Assembly: GCA_963920635.1 (NCBI GenBank)
Contig: OY987302.1
Location: 37,513,500 to 37,577,499 of the forward strand
From: Pseudeuparius sepicola
Taxonomy: Eukaryota > Arthropoda > Insecta > Coleoptera > Anthribidae
Length of the DNA stretch: 64,000 nucleotides
Direction of reading: 5' to 3'
Positions 55,106-64,000 of this stretch are shown one piece after another. Within the stretch, counting starts at the first letter, position 1. Every line of letters starts with the position of its first letter. Below the pieces are notes generated by a model that ran no database searches, was not told where the DNA came from, and was given only the letters and a program-made list of their open reading frames with translations. A program made the position numbers and the translations under genes.

Positions 55106-56075
55106 GTGGGAAGAACAACAATAGATAAAAACATTCAGGATGAAATAGAGCTTAAACGAAAATTAGTTGAAGCCACGGAAGCGGTGCGTAAGAAATTTAA
55201 ATCGGTTCAAAGCAGAAACTTTGAGGATAAAAGAGTAATCGAGAAAAAAGCTGTAGAACCTGCTAAAGTGCAAAAAGTATATCCTAAAATAAAAAGGGAA
55301 AAATGTGAATTTTTTGGTATAAACAACAGTAATGATGAGCGTAATGACGATAGTAATGATGACAGTAATGATGATAGTAATTATAGCAGTACAAGTGAGA
55401 GTGTAGAAAGCAAATACAGATCATCCCTCTTAGAGCAAAATATTTCCAACACTGAAAAAACTAGACGAGAGATGTTGTTCGAACACCTGGAGGGCGCTAA
55501 AAACAACAGAGCAGAATACGATTATGATTATGGAATACGTTTTGATAATACAACAAATAAATTTTTCATGGGCGATGCAGAAGTTAAATTTTCCCACAAA
55601 AAATATTTCAATTGTGCATGGCAATAACGTTGCTACTTTTGATGGTAACCATGAGATGTTTCATATGATTTTCTTGAAGTTGCCCGAAAACATCCTTAGG
55701 AACGGACTTAGTAATGAAACCAAAATGGCTTATACTGAGATTTTAAGATCAACAGGAGCACCCTACAAATACTACGATCCCAGTCGGGGCTTAAACGCAA
55801 AAAACAGAAGATTATTTAAGGAGATCATAGAACCACTAAGGAGGGGTTATGCTAATTCGATGGGGGGTTCTGAAACAAAGAAGGGTGGCTTGCTTACACT
55901 ACCTTATAGAAAAACATTAAATAATGATCCAATCAGCTACCTCTACTGGAACAAACCGAAGGAACTAATTGATCGATTGCTTTTATTATGGAGCTCTAAA
56001 ATGGCTGGAAATACCGGAGTGGATAATGAAATAATATCAATAACCGACGAGCTAAGGGAGGAGGGAATTATATAA
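55106..56075 (+). pseudogene. Polinton virion-associated protein (DUF8207-like), frameshifted
   Basis: There is no ATG at the head of the frame, so the start is lost or spliced. A coiled-coil-like N-terminus (ELKRKLVEATEAVRKKFKS) is followed by an Asn/Asp/Ser repeat (NDDSNDDSNDDSN) and a conserved tail. The A run near 55602 shifts the frame; it continues to 56075 with LPENILRNGLSNETKMAYTE, KGGLLTLPYR and WNKPKELIDRLLLLWSSKMAGN. It resembles insect Polinton proteins annotated with DUF8207; assignment from memory of the family. Lies between ATPase and integrase. Confidence 0.65.
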
Positions 56076-56147
56076 TAACCTATTCACCCAAGTTTTTTTT
56101 ATAAATATTATACACAGCACTAAATAAATCAGTGTGTGTTGGACACT

Positions 56148-56417
56148 ATGAGTGACAATAATTATTCCACCATTGAAAAATTCGGTTGCAAGGGAAGGCG
56201 ACTTTACGTTGCAAATGTACCACGTGGACCCGCTGGTGTTGGATTTAAACTTACGAAAGATGAACATTTCGATATTGATGGAAAACGTTTGTGTAATGTT
56301 GCAGAACCTATATCTGTTACTGATGTCGTAACACCTAATTACGTTAATAGACAGGTTAAGGGTACTGAAAATGCAGTGCAAGAAACCGCAACACTTATAT
56401 TAAACAAAACAGAGTAA
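56148..56417 (+). CDS. Small Polinton protein, 89 aa
   Basis: ATG 56148 (MSDNNYSTIEKFG). Contains GPAGVGFKLTKDEHFDIDGK and RLCNVAEPISVTD, phrases also found in small proteins of insect Polintons; function unknown. After the TAA/TAG at 56415 the same frame continues coding-like for about 50 codons (EARINKCASEVKKQILQRIY), so the protein was probably longer and a stop has cut it. Confidence 0.55.
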   Translation: MSDNNYSTIEKFGCKGRRLYVANVPRGPAGVGFKLTKDEHFDIDGKRLCNVAEPISVTDVVTPNYVNRQVKGTENAVQETATLILNKTE

Positions 56418-56699
56418 TATGTTGAAGCACGAATTAATAAATGTGCTAGCGAAGTAAAAAAACAAATACTTCAACGTATTTACGATGTAGTTAGAGAAAT
56501 CAATCAAGATCATAATCAAAATAAGATCTCTTCATGCACTTATAGGAAGGTTTGATACCTTAGAAACATCTGTTTTAAAGGTACATCCCCCATTTAACAA
56601 AACGCATAACTTCTAAAACATCGGCTGGGGGTGGTACTGAAAGGTGACACCGAAATAGTTCCCACGCAATCAGATATTAAACGCTAACATATTGGAAAG

Positions 56700-57655
56700 G
56701 TCGCAGATACTCGATTATTTTACTGTAGGAATATGAACAGTAGCAAGCAAGTTATTGTTGATGAATTACACAAGATGGCCCGTAGGAATTTTCAACGACG
56801 AAGGACGTTGAGTAAGGGATATGGTGATTTATGGCAAATAGATTTGGCGGAGATGCAACCATATGCCCACATAAATAAAGGCAATAGATACATCTTGATA
56901 GTAATTGACTGTTACTCCAGATTTGTGTGGGCGAAACCTCTAAAAAATAAAAACGGTGTTGAAGTCTCGCGTGCTATGTAAACCGTTTTGAGACAATCCT
57001 TCTATACACTGAAGCATATACAGAGTGATCAGAGACAGAATTTTATAATAAACATTTCACAAAGTTGATGGAAAAGCACAATATAAATCACTACTCCACA
57101 TTCAGCACCATGAAAGCGGCTTTAGCCGAGCGAGTTATCAGAACTTTAAAAAATTTGCTGTTCAAGGAATTTTCGGTGAGGGGGTCCTACAAGTGGCTTG
57201 AAATTCTACCAAGCATCATTCAAAAATATAATAATAGAGTACATAGGGTGACCGGTTTGGCACCGTCTTCGGTAACCCCGACAACAAAACTATCTACTCG
57301 TACACACAGCGAGCCGTCCTCACGCAGAAAACCAAAATTCAAAGTCGGTGATATTGTTCGCATAAGTAAATTTAAAGGTGTATTTGAGAAGGGGTACACA
57401 CCTAATTGGTCCACCGAGCTTATTAGGATAATTAAATTAAAATTGTCCAAACCTACTACATACCTCTTGGAAGATATGGATTGTCAACCCATAAAAGGTA
57501 ATTTTTATGAATAAGAATTGCAGAAAACAAAAAATAACGACATGTATTTGGTTGAGAAGATATTAAGGAGGCGTGGAAACAAAGTGTATGTGAAATGGTT
57601 GGGATTCTCGACAGAGCACAACAGCTGGATAAATAAGAATGATGTAATCTCATAA
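56700..57655 (+). pseudogene. Polinton integrase with chromodomain, stops and frameshift
   Basis: Retroviral-type (DD35E) integrase. ELHKMARRNFQRRRT, then LWQIDLAEM with the first Asp (about 56830), RYILIVIDCYSRFVWAKPLK, and an in-frame TAA at 56979. The second Asp region near 57030 is decayed and frameshifted. Third-residue region ALAERVIRTLKNLL (Glu, about 57130), PKFKVGDIVRISKFKGVFEK, then an in-frame TAA at 57512, followed in the same frame by a chromodomain: MYLVEKILRRRG and VYVKWLGFSTEHNSW, ending 57655. In active Polintons it inserts the element. Confidence 0.82.
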
Positions 57656-57981
57656 ATAAATTATGTATGACATGTATTAGACTTGTATCTGTTTGAAATA
57701 AATCTTAATTAAAATATATATTGTTTTTTTTATTTTTCCCTGTGAGTTAAATATATTATCACCAGAATTTTTTTGGGAGTAGAAAAGTAGACAAAAATTC
57801 GCAATATCAAAAAATGAGGCACCGAGACAGTAAACACAGCCTTCACTTCGACGCATCTGATATAGGGTATCCGTACAGGCCATGCAGCGCAACCATGTAG
57901 GATACTGTCGATTTATCATGTGAGCATCAACATGGTTATGAATTTTGTTTGCCCACAACCCATTGGTATTGTCGGCATCTG
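57656..57981 (-). other. Gap between integrase and right TIR
   Basis: A minus-strand frame spans 58015-57677 with a WLRCMAC ... GCVYCLG stretch that looks like a four-cysteine zinc-binding unit. It lies directly downstream of the small TIR ORF on the same strand and could be its second exon. This is also where a polymerase gene may have been lost. Low certainty. Confidence 0.35.
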
Positions 57982-58085
57982 TATGTTCCCTCACATATGT
58001 GGAATGGCAACTCACACATTATCTATTGCATTGTCCTAATGTTATAATATTTACATAGACAATTGTCAAACAGTATGTAGCCTCT

Positions 58086-58316
58086 TCAACAAACTCCACG
58101 TGAAACTTGAACAGGTGTAATAAGGCGGGTGGTACAATATGCGTCTGTGTTAATAACATCTATTCCCTCATCGCATTCGTTGTTTATGGGTCCGTCTTGA
58201 CCGTAATTTCCGACGTTTGGTATTTCCTCACCCCCCTGTGTGGCTAATATATATCTCCAATAAATTTCTCCTCTTTTGGATAGATCCATTAAACGGTTTC
58301 TGATTTTCTGTGACAT
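58086..58316 (-). CDS. Small ORF in right TIR, 76 aa, unknown
   Basis: Counterpart of 48388-48621: MSQKIRNRLMDLSKRGEIYW to VQVSRGVC. Both copies are open, with about five amino acid differences. Nothing in the protein identifies a family. Confidence 0.5.
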   Translation of the reverse strand: MSQKIRNRLMDLSKRGEIYWRYILATQGGEEIPNVGNYGQDGPINNECDEGIDVINTDAYCTTRLITPVQVSRGVC

Positions 58317-58460
58317 TATATTGGCTATAATAATTTTACGAGACTAGCAAATTACTACGAAAAATATACAATGTCGGATTCAAAGTTCTAAGAGGATGAT
58401 TTTAGGCGCTTCCACCCTCGGCTTTTATCTGCAACCTATACCCCCACTTCTCAAAATATG
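58317..58460 (-). promoter_or_regulatory. Shared upstream module, copy 3
   Basis: The minus strand runs from 'catattttgagaagtggggg' through 'gcagataaaagccgagg' and 'ttgaatccgacattgtatat' to the ATG at 58316. This is the full-length version and matches copy 2. Confidence 0.6.
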
Positions 58461-58499
58461 TAGTATTACAACAGAGCTTGAGTTTAATAATAGTTGCTA

Positions 58500-58530
<31 letters not shown>

Positions 58531-58532
58531 GT
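58500..58532. repeat. ATT microsatellite
   Basis: About ten tandem ATT units, only in the right Polinton TIR. Confidence 0.9.
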
Positions 58533-59803
58533 TATCTTTAATTCCACTAGTACGTGTACCTATATGTATATTCTGAAATAATATCAAAGCACTGCAATGT
58601 ACCCGCTTTTAATTTATTTCATTTCCAATTATACTGTTAAATATTTTCTACTCCCGCACTGGGCGCCCGCTTCGTGCAGCGCACGGTCGGTCGGCCGCCG
58701 GCCGACCGGCGGCTACCTATGGCGCGCTCTAGTCGAATCGATGCCTACTTTTCAGCGGCTCTGCGGCGGGTACCGTAGGGGCAGGTGTCACCGGATCCCT
58801 CCACGTAGAGCCCTTTTGGTACCAGCCTAGAGGGATCCGGTGGTACGAGTTGTGCTAGGTAGATGGCAGACGGTACTACATTTCAACTATTTTATCGATT
58901 GGTCATCCTTTGTCTGAGGGTGGCTCGGCAAAAGCCGTTCTGCATTAAAAATGGTCGCCGTGGTGACTGCTTTGCGAAAGTGTATCTGGACGACAGTAAT
59001 TATATGTTTGGAATATATGTTTGAACTCATGCTTTGAAAGTGTTTTTAATTGCTTTCTTTGATTGAGTTTCTCATATATCCTTACATTATTCTTCTTAGA
59101 AATACCTATTCAGTTTAAAGTAAGTACACCTAGTATCTTTTCTTTGTTTGGAAAATTTCTAGGGGTAATTGTTGTGACGTCACAAGCTAATTACGTGAAG
59201 AGTAAGAGCTTATTATTTATTAGATCTGAGACAAAATAGAAGTTAATTTTTGTTTATTACATGAAAATAGGGCATAATACGCCATACAGTGCAGTACACT
59301 GTATTTTTTTCATTGCAAAGGGGTTAAATATTGCTAATTAAAAAAAACGGGAAATGAGAGTGATTATACCTATTTTAAATAGTTATGTAGGTATAAACGG
59401 TACTTAACCAATAAATTGACATTGACAGTCCATGTAATGTTTTTTTTTTCATTGCAAGGGGGATAAATAGAGTAATTAGACAAAAAAAGCGCGGGAAATG
59501 AGAGTGATTGTATCCATTTTAAATATTTCTTCACGTACATACGGTACTTAACCAATAAATTTACATTTATGTGCGAATTTCGCGGAAATATGGACCCGCA
59601 GCATTGTAATTACTCATTACGTCGCAATTACACGGTATGATGGCTGCGGGGTGCGGGGGAGAGGTCATGCGCTTGGTGCGCATGCGCGGGGGAAAAGTGG
59701 GCGGGGCCTACCAGGGGCGTAGGAGTGGGGGGTAATGTACGAAAAAGGAGTGGGGGGAACACAAAAGGGGTGGGGGGACTATTTTCAACTCTCTATTCTT
59801 AAT

Positions 59804-60040
59804 AGGCCAAACTAAACAATACTTACACAAACGTATTTACAAACATAAATCCGATATTAGAACTAATAATAGTAACGCCACTGCATTAGGTATGCAAACA
59901 TGCCTTAGAAAACATCCATAGTTTCAATTTTGACAATACAGAAATAATTTGTAATGAAAATGATTACTCAGAAAGAAACGTGTTAGAAATGTTAAATATT
60001 AAAAACACAATAACACCATACATTTCAGAACAGACACCGA
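59804..60040 (+). pseudogene. Penelope-like element 2, GIY-YIG 3' part
   Basis: Reads IGQTKQYLHKRIYKHKSDIR from about 59803, the YIG half of the nuclease. After a frameshift near 59890 it continues HALENIHSFNFDNTEII and ERNVLEMLNIKNTITP to about 60010. It continues the fragment at 46842-46958 across the Polinton, so the Polinton landed in this domain. Confidence 0.78.
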
Positions 60041-60889
60041 AAACCTGTAACACATATACAGCGTGTCCATTTACTATTCCCTTCGTCGATTGTGGCTATA
60101 CTTTTAAGGATAAAAAAAATCGGTTGGGGGGGATCCAAATAAGGGAAGATGGAGCACATTTTAAAATTAGTTTGGTATATACAGGGTGTTCCAAAAAAGT
60201 GTGGCGACAAAAAAATATTTTTTTTTAAATGGAATGACCAGATTTTTTTATCGCAAATGAAGCCTATCAAAGTATAGTATACATCCCTAAATTATTTCCG
60301 CTTCCATCTGCGGCGTTGCCAAGTTATAATTTTTTTAATGTATTTTTTGCTAAATACCAACCCTTCATTAATATTGCTATATTTTTCTTGCGGCTTAATT
60401 TTTTCTCTTGAAACTTTGGTTGTGGATTTACACTTAACCATTTTATTAATGACTAAGAACCAAGTTGAAAATTTTTGAACTATTTTTTTTTCAAATGGAA
60501 CACCCTATATCTAACATTTCTATTGGATAGAGCATTCATTCAGCTTTAATTTGATACCTAATACAGTACCTTTATCTCTAGCAGTTTTTTAAAAAATCCA
60601 GTATAAACAGAAAATGTGCAACTTTTTTACTTATTACATACATGCAAATTACTCAAGAATCAAACCTGTACTTATTTAAAAAGCTGCATATCAAAAAAGC
60701 GTTAGTACCAGTTACAATCTGTAGTTTACCATATTTTTGTATACCTACTACACCTGCATAAATAGAATATTAAATTAAAAAGTTAAAAGTTTTAGGAGAA
60801 CTCATAGGTGGTCATGGTTTTGTTTCTAGTTTGACATTTGGTAAATATTTCATTTGCTGCTTGTATTCTGTGTTCGTTGTTTAATTTTA

Positions 60890-61440
60890 AACATCAAAAA
60901 ATTGTCACAAAATGAATTAGAAAATCAGTTAGCTATAACATTGGCTGTTGTGGAAGACCCTGAAATAAGTGACTCTGTCCTAGGTGCCGACCTTCTGGCC
61001 AGGGAGGGATCCATGAGCAGGCCGATGGGACCGGAACCCCTTCTGGGGATCGCACCTCGGGTAGCAAAAGACAACTGAGTCGGGATTTAGAATTAAAAAA
61101 GTCCTCAGTAGGATAATGCCTTAAGCGTTACAAATTTCATCCATACCATGTGCAGTGACACCAGGAACTAAATGATAAAGACTTTCAGAAAAGAGGAACT
61201 TTTTGTACATTGGAACAAGGTCAAGCAGCGGAGGATGAAATTTTTCTTAAATTTGTATTATTTACCGATGAATCTACATTCCACTGAAATGGTTTTGTAA
61301 ATAGACATAGTTTTCATTTTTATGATACGCAAAACCCTCATAAGATTTTTGTGAATAATTTTCAACACAACTGGAGTATTAATGTTTGGGGAGGAATAGT
61401 CCATAATTTTGTAATTGGTCCTTACTTTTTTTGAAAATCT
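60890..61440 (+). pseudogene. Mariner-like transposase fragment (plus copy)
   Basis: Plus-strand pieces: ENQLAITLAVVEDPEIS near 60930, HPYHVQ near 61140, FTDESTFH near 61265 and WSINVWGGIV near 61380. FTDESTFH holds an expected catalytic Asp of the DDE/D core. Several frames and a foreign-looking stretch at 61000-61060 (GC-rich) interrupt it. Confidence 0.6.
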
Positions 61441-61804
61441 TTATCATTCAGTTCCTGGTGTAACTGCACAATACTGCACATGGTATGGGTGAAATTTGTT
61501 ACGCTTAAGGCATTGTCCTACTGAGGACTTTTTCATTTCTAAATCCCGACTCAGTTGTCTTACACTTATTTCAGGGTCTTCCACAACAGCCAATATTATA
61601 GCTAAGATTTTCTTCATTTAAAACTGGTTTTGTTCTAGTTTGCTTTTCATAGGCAACATTTCCTGTGCGATCGAATCGCTCCTTTAAGTTCTGCAGCATT
61701 CTGGTATCAGGATGCCTTCTATCTGGGAATTTTTGGGCATAAACTCGAGATGCCAAAAAACAATTTCCAAAACATTCACCAATTACGTAAATCTTACTTA
61801 TCAA
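61441..61804 (-). pseudogene. Mariner-like transposase N-terminus (minus copy)
   Basis: Minus-strand frame with ASRVYAQKFPDRRHPDTRML and LKERFDRTGNVAYEKQTRTK, a DUF4817-type helix-turn-helix as at 45568, then fragments matching the plus copy (EDPEIS, HPYHVQ-like). Two opposite copies of one gene end meet at the centre of the palindrome. Confidence 0.65.
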
Positions 61805-62724
61805 GTCTTGTTTACAATAATTAATTTTGTGACAACTTTTTGCTGTTTGAAATTAAACAACGAACACAGAATACAAGCAGCAAATGAAATATTTACCAAA
61901 TGTCAAACTAGAAACAAAACCATGACCACCTATGAGTTCTCCTAAAACTTTTAATTTTTAATTTAATATTCTATTTAGGCAGGTGTAGTAGGTATACAAA
62001 AATATGGTAAACTACAGATTGTAACTGGTACTAACGCTTTTTTGATATGCAGCTTTTTAAATAAGTACAAGTTTGATTCTCGAGTAATTTGCATGTATGT
62101 AATAAGTACAAAAGTTGCAAATTTTCTGTTTATACTGGATTTTTGAAAAAACTGCTAGAGATAAAGGTACTGTATTAGGTATCAAATTAAAGCAGAATGA
62201 ATGCTCTATCCAATAGAAATGTTAGATATAGGGTGTTCCATTTGAAAAAAAATAGTAAATTAAGTTTGAAAATGTCGGAGTTTTGGCGGAAAAAGTGAAA
62301 CATCCTGTACAAAAATTTTCAACTTGGTTCTTAGTCATTAACAAAATGGTTAAGTGTAAATCCACAACCAAAGTTTCAAGAGAAAAAATTAAGCCGCAAG
62401 AAAAATATAGCAATATTAATGAAGGGTTGGTATTTAGCAAAAAATACATTAAAAAAATTATAACTTGGCAACGCCGCAGATGGAAGCGGAAATAATTTAG
62501 GGATGTATACTATACTTTGATAGGCTTCATTTGCGATAAAAAAAAATCGGGTCATTCCATTTAAAAAAATATATTTTTTTGTCGCCACACTTTTTTGGAA
62601 CACCCTGTATATACCAAACTAATTTTAAAATGTGCTCCATCTTTCCTTATTTGGATCCCCCGAACCGATTTTTTTTATAGTTAAAAGTATAGCCACAATC
62701 GAAGAAGGGAATAGTAAATGGACA

Positions 62725-63235
62725 CATATTTGAATTTAATAAATTAAAATAATACCTTTGAAATTAACGTAATTTAATAAATAATCCAAAAATGTTGTTC
62801 TTGCATTTTACTAATTGCTATTTGTAGAAAAAGTCTTTTTATGAAATTTCACTGGAAATTGTATTTAAAGAAGATATTTTTTCTGTTGTATAAAAACTTT
62901 CGCTCCCCTTTTTTTGCTACAGCCATGCTATTTATGTACCGGCAACGCCGTATTAAAATTCAATTCCTTCAGAAACCCAAATGATACACTTGACTAGGTG
63001 ATATTATTATCCTACCTATGTCGGCCTTTTGAAAGAAAAACTTGGCAAAAATTACACTTATTTAAGTACTTACCTTCATATTGTCTTTTGTTCCATTATC
63101 TGTTTTTGTATTTTTCTGTGTATAATCGACTTTTGATTTTAACGATTTTTGCCAAAAAAAGAATTTTACATTTAATGTTTTAATAATACCTATGTAATAT
63201 GTATATTGTATAATGATAAACATGTTTCTTTTAGA
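62725..63235. other. Intergenic stretch, no gene seen
   Basis: AT-rich; the ORF at 62998-63183 is low-complexity and has no recognisable motif. It may be the 3' end of a Penelope-like element, given the motif that follows. Confidence 0.35.
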
Positions 63236-63245
63236 TTTTGAATAC

Positions 63246-63276
63246 CTGATGATGGCTCTATGCCGAAACACGTGCC
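63246..63276 (+). ncRNA. Hammerhead-ribozyme-like motif (Penelope-type), probably inactive
   Basis: CTGATGA at 63246-63252, a short stem GGC-tctat-GCC (63254-63264), then GAAA at 63265-63268 and the self-complementary CACGTG (63269-63274). This is the core order of the minimal hammerhead ribozymes found at Penelope-like element ends. The cleavage position reads GCC rather than the expected GTC, and an extra T precedes stem II, so the copy may not cleave. Confidence 0.45.
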
Positions 63277-63387
63277 TTTAATATAAAAAATGTATTTGTC
63301 CATTAAATAAAAATTTTTTGGAAATGTGTAATTTATGGTCGACAACCCAGTCACAAAATAAATAATACTACAAAAGAGTTCACTAAT

Positions 63388-64000
63388 CTAATGCCATTTT
63401 GTTAAATATTTCATGTTGGCGAAAACGAATTGTGGAAATTAGAATTTTTCTTGTTCTTGAGCTTTTTCGTTTCTGTGCTACCCCGGGGTGCCTCTAATGC
63501 CATTTTGGTAAATATTTCAAGTTGGCCAAAAATCAATCCGTGGAAATTAGAATTTTTCTTGGTTTTTTATCCCCCCGATTGCCACGTACGCACCTGATTT
63601 TTTTCGTTTCTGTGCTACTCTAGTGTCTAGCATACCTCTAATGCCATTTTGGTAAATATTTCAAGTGGCGAAAAATCAATTGGTGGAAATTAGAATTTTT
63701 CTTGTTTTTTTTATCCCCCCGATCGCCACATACGCACTTGATTTTTTTCGTTTCTGTGCTACTCTGTTGTCTAGCTTACCTCTAATGCCATTTTGGTAAA
63801 TATTTTAAGCTGGCGAAAAATCAACTGTGGAAATTAGAATTTTTCTTGGTTTTATCCCACCGATCGCCACGCACGCACCTGATTTTTTTCGTTTCTGTGC
63901 TACTCTAGTGTCTAGCATACCTCTAATGCCATTTTGGTAAATATTTCAAGCTAGCGAAAAATCAATTGTGGAATTAGAATTTTTCTTGGTTTTATCCCCC
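63388..64000 (+). repeat. Tandem satellite, about 143-bp unit
   Basis: 'ctctaatgccattttg' recurs at about 63387, 63493, 63638, 63781 and 63920, that is at spacings of 106, 145, 143 and 139 (the first unit is shortened). Each unit contains 'gaaattagaatttttctt', 'gatttttttcgtttctgtgc' and 'gtctagcatacc' or a variant. The array runs off the window end. Confidence 0.9.

Larger units (their letters stand above)
46959..59803. mobile_element. Polinton/Maverick, defective, 12.8 kb
   Basis: Long inverted repeats start AGTAGTTAAGAATAG on the left; on the right they end in CTATTCTTAA, having lost the last few bases. An AG start fits Polintons. Inside lie two capsid proteins, an adenain-like protease, a packaging ATPase and a retroviral-type integrase with chromodomain, the defining set. 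No family B DNA polymerase is visible, whereas complete members are 15-20 kb. Virion genes read leftwards and ATPase to integrase read rightwards from a divergent point at 54327-54376. Almost every gene is broken, so this is an old, non-autonomous copy, itself hit by a MITE at 48719. Confidence 0.92.
57982..59803 (-). repeat. Polinton right terminal inverted repeat
   Basis: Reverse counterpart of 46959-48718. It is longer because it keeps the segment with an ATT run (58500-58532) and 'attttgagaagtgggggt'. The final bases 'CTACT' expected from the left end are absent, so the right terminus is slightly truncated. Confidence 0.92.
60182..62607. mobile_element. Mariner-like palindrome, 2.4 kb, TA flanked
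   Basis: CAGGGTGTTCCAAAAAAGTG at 60182 is mirrored by CACTTTTTTGGAACACCCTG ending at 62607, with TA on both sides. The arms extend about 800 bp each, through 'cggcgttgccaagttataa', 'cagttacaatctgtagttta' and 'cataggtggtcatgg'. The centre holds two opposed transposase fragments. Further TIR-like ends inside the arms ('ggaacaccctatat' near 60500, mirrored near 62232) show older nested insertions. Confidence 0.82.
60058..62724. mobile_element. Outer palindromic element around a mariner-like unit
   Basis: 'tacagcgtgtccatttacta' at 60058 is mirrored by 'tagtaaatggacac' ending near 62724. Arms of about 120 bp (including 'cgattgtggctatact') enclose the inner element 60182-62607. The right terminus is slightly decayed. 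Confidence 0.7.

Noticed and set aside
57677..58015. Independent zinc-finger gene next to the right TIR
   Set aside because: No ATG in a good context and mixed hydrophobic tail. It is kept only as a possible second exon of the TIR ORF.

Overview
This window is AT-rich eukaryotic DNA, almost certainly from an insect. The reasons are an insect-type piggyBac element with an intron, a Gypsy/errantivirus with a fusion-type env, Penelope-like elements, an insect-type Polinton/Maverick and many TA-flanked mariner-like palindromes. I cannot fix the order of insect. I found no convincing single-copy host gene and no rRNA, tRNA or CRISPR array. The DNA reads as a graveyard of transposons nested inside one another.

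Region by region. 1-3920: copies of one dispersed, partly palindromic repeat, including a 787-bp tandem duplication. 4020-5931: a foldback element whose inverted arms are built of 141-bp subrepeats. 6785-7770: a satellite of about 147 bp, split by a piggyBac element (7775-19838, TTAA target duplication). That piggyBac is itself split in its first intron by a young Gypsy LTR retrotransposon (9582-19523, ATGT duplication, nearly identical 1.94-kb LTRs). The satellite resumes at 19843. 20040-29574: MITEs, a decayed P-element-like THAP transposase gene (minus strand), a second THAP fragment and an inverted-repeat-bounded unit. 30240-37269: an errantivirus-like element with gag, pol and env, broken and lacking its 3' end. 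38673-46831: mariner-like palindromes, a Penelope-like element interrupted by a Gypsy integrase fragment, and several MITEs nested in one another. 46959-59803: a 12.8-kb Polinton inserted into the GIY-YIG endonuclease region of another Penelope-like element. 60058-62724: two nested mariner-like palindromes. 63246-63276: a hammerhead-ribozyme-like motif. 63388-64000: a second satellite.

The Polinton is the most interesting unit. It has terminal inverted repeats of about 1.75 kb, each carrying the same small ORF. Between them lie a minus-strand virion block (major capsid, minor capsid, an unknown protein, adenain-like protease, Gly-rich protein, parvovirus-type phospholipase A2-like protein) and a plus-strand block (packaging ATPase, a virion-associated protein, a small protein, integrase with chromodomain). 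No DNA polymerase B gene is visible, and nearly every recognisable gene carries frameshifts or stops, so it is a dead, deletion-derived copy. The same upstream module of about 120-140 bp stands in front of three ORFs (both repeat copies and an unrelated 127-aa ORF), which suggests a shared promoter.

Many apparent ORFs elsewhere are fragments or antisense shadows. Several ORF starts are non-ATG, and I moved the start to the first plausible ATG where possible. All family assignments come from motifs read by eye; no database search was run.
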